Positions 63,819-64,000 of a stretch of 64,000 nucleotides of DNA are shown here, piece after piece. A program made the position numbers and the translations under genes. The stretch's first letter is position 1; the number at the start of each line of letters is the position of its first letter. The notes below the pieces were generated by a model. That model did no database searches. It was not told where the DNA came from and worked only from the letters and a program-made list of their open reading frames with translations. This DNA comes from Leucogyrophana mollusca (taxonomy: Eukaryota > Basidiomycota > Agaricomycetes > Boletales), in NCBI GenBank assembly GCA_021014945.1, contig MU266354.1:1-64000 (forward strand). Reading direction: 5' to 3'.

Positions 63819-64000
63819 TGTCCTTGCTGGCTTACAATCTTGATACTGTATCGTAGACGCTGCTATTCACGCCATGTACAAATACATCCCCAGCCACCAC
63901 AAAGTGTGGCTGGAATTTCGCGCCGAATGTGATATGTACACCACCCATTCAGTTGGATATTCGGAGATCGCAATAACAGCTGCAACTCGGAATGTGCCCC
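63819..64000. other. 3' flank of RBX1 to window end
   Basis: No gene recognised in these 182 nt. Confidence 0.4.

Overview
This window is nuclear DNA of a filamentous basidiomycete, most likely an Agaricomycete. Genes are dense and cut by many short introns of about 48-75 nt with GT-AG ends. Several families are typical mushroom-forming-fungus families: class I hydrophobin, type-B carboxylesterases of the carotenoid-ester-lipase kind, DUF4436-like membrane proteins, and large Ser/Pro/Arg-rich proteins. I rebuilt the gene models by hand from reading frames, splice signals and family motifs. No rRNA, tRNA, CRISPR array or complete transposon was found.

Layout. 1-5 kb: a PLP enzyme resembling 8-amino-7-oxononanoate synthase that runs off the left edge, a hydrophobin relic in a gene-poor stretch, and a tetraspanin. 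5.6-15 kb is housekeeping: a type II membrane protein resembling O-fucosyltransferases, head-to-head with RNase P/MRP subunit POP5; then a DPB11/Rad4/TopBP1-type BRCT scaffold (DNA replication and checkpoint); then a RIX7/NVL double AAA ATPase (60S ribosome maturation). 15.2-25 kb: isoprenylcysteine methyltransferase with a decayed tandem copy, a Maf nucleotide pyrophosphatase, an Erv41-like ER-Golgi cargo protein, an Slx8/RNF4-like RING protein, and a protein with a C-terminus like the meiotic protein ECM11. 25.4-28.1 kb: a single-pass membrane protein with a Ser/Thr-rich outer part.

28.8-45 kb looks like an accessory island of duplicated membrane and secreted proteins. It has two tandem DUF4436-like proteins, an MFS transporter and three tandem secreted carboxylesterases on the opposite strand, with a doubtful small gene among the esterases. 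One reading is that the esterases act on esters outside the cell and the transporter moves products or related compounds. That link is inferred from position only.

45.9-64 kb returns to core genes: a fungal protein of unknown function, mitochondrial ribosomal protein uL30m head-to-head with the PP2A methylesterase PPE1, a probable mitochondrial protein of unknown function, a roughly 10.4-kb gene for a giant PH-domain, low-complexity and coiled-coil protein, and finally RBX1, the RING subunit of cullin-RING ubiquitin ligases.

The points most worth a second look are the giant protein with its cysteine-containing 14-residue repeats, the microexon shared by the two DUF4436-like genes, a 31-nt candidate intron in the DPB11 homologue, two very short divergent promoters, and the decayed ICMT and hydrophobin copies.
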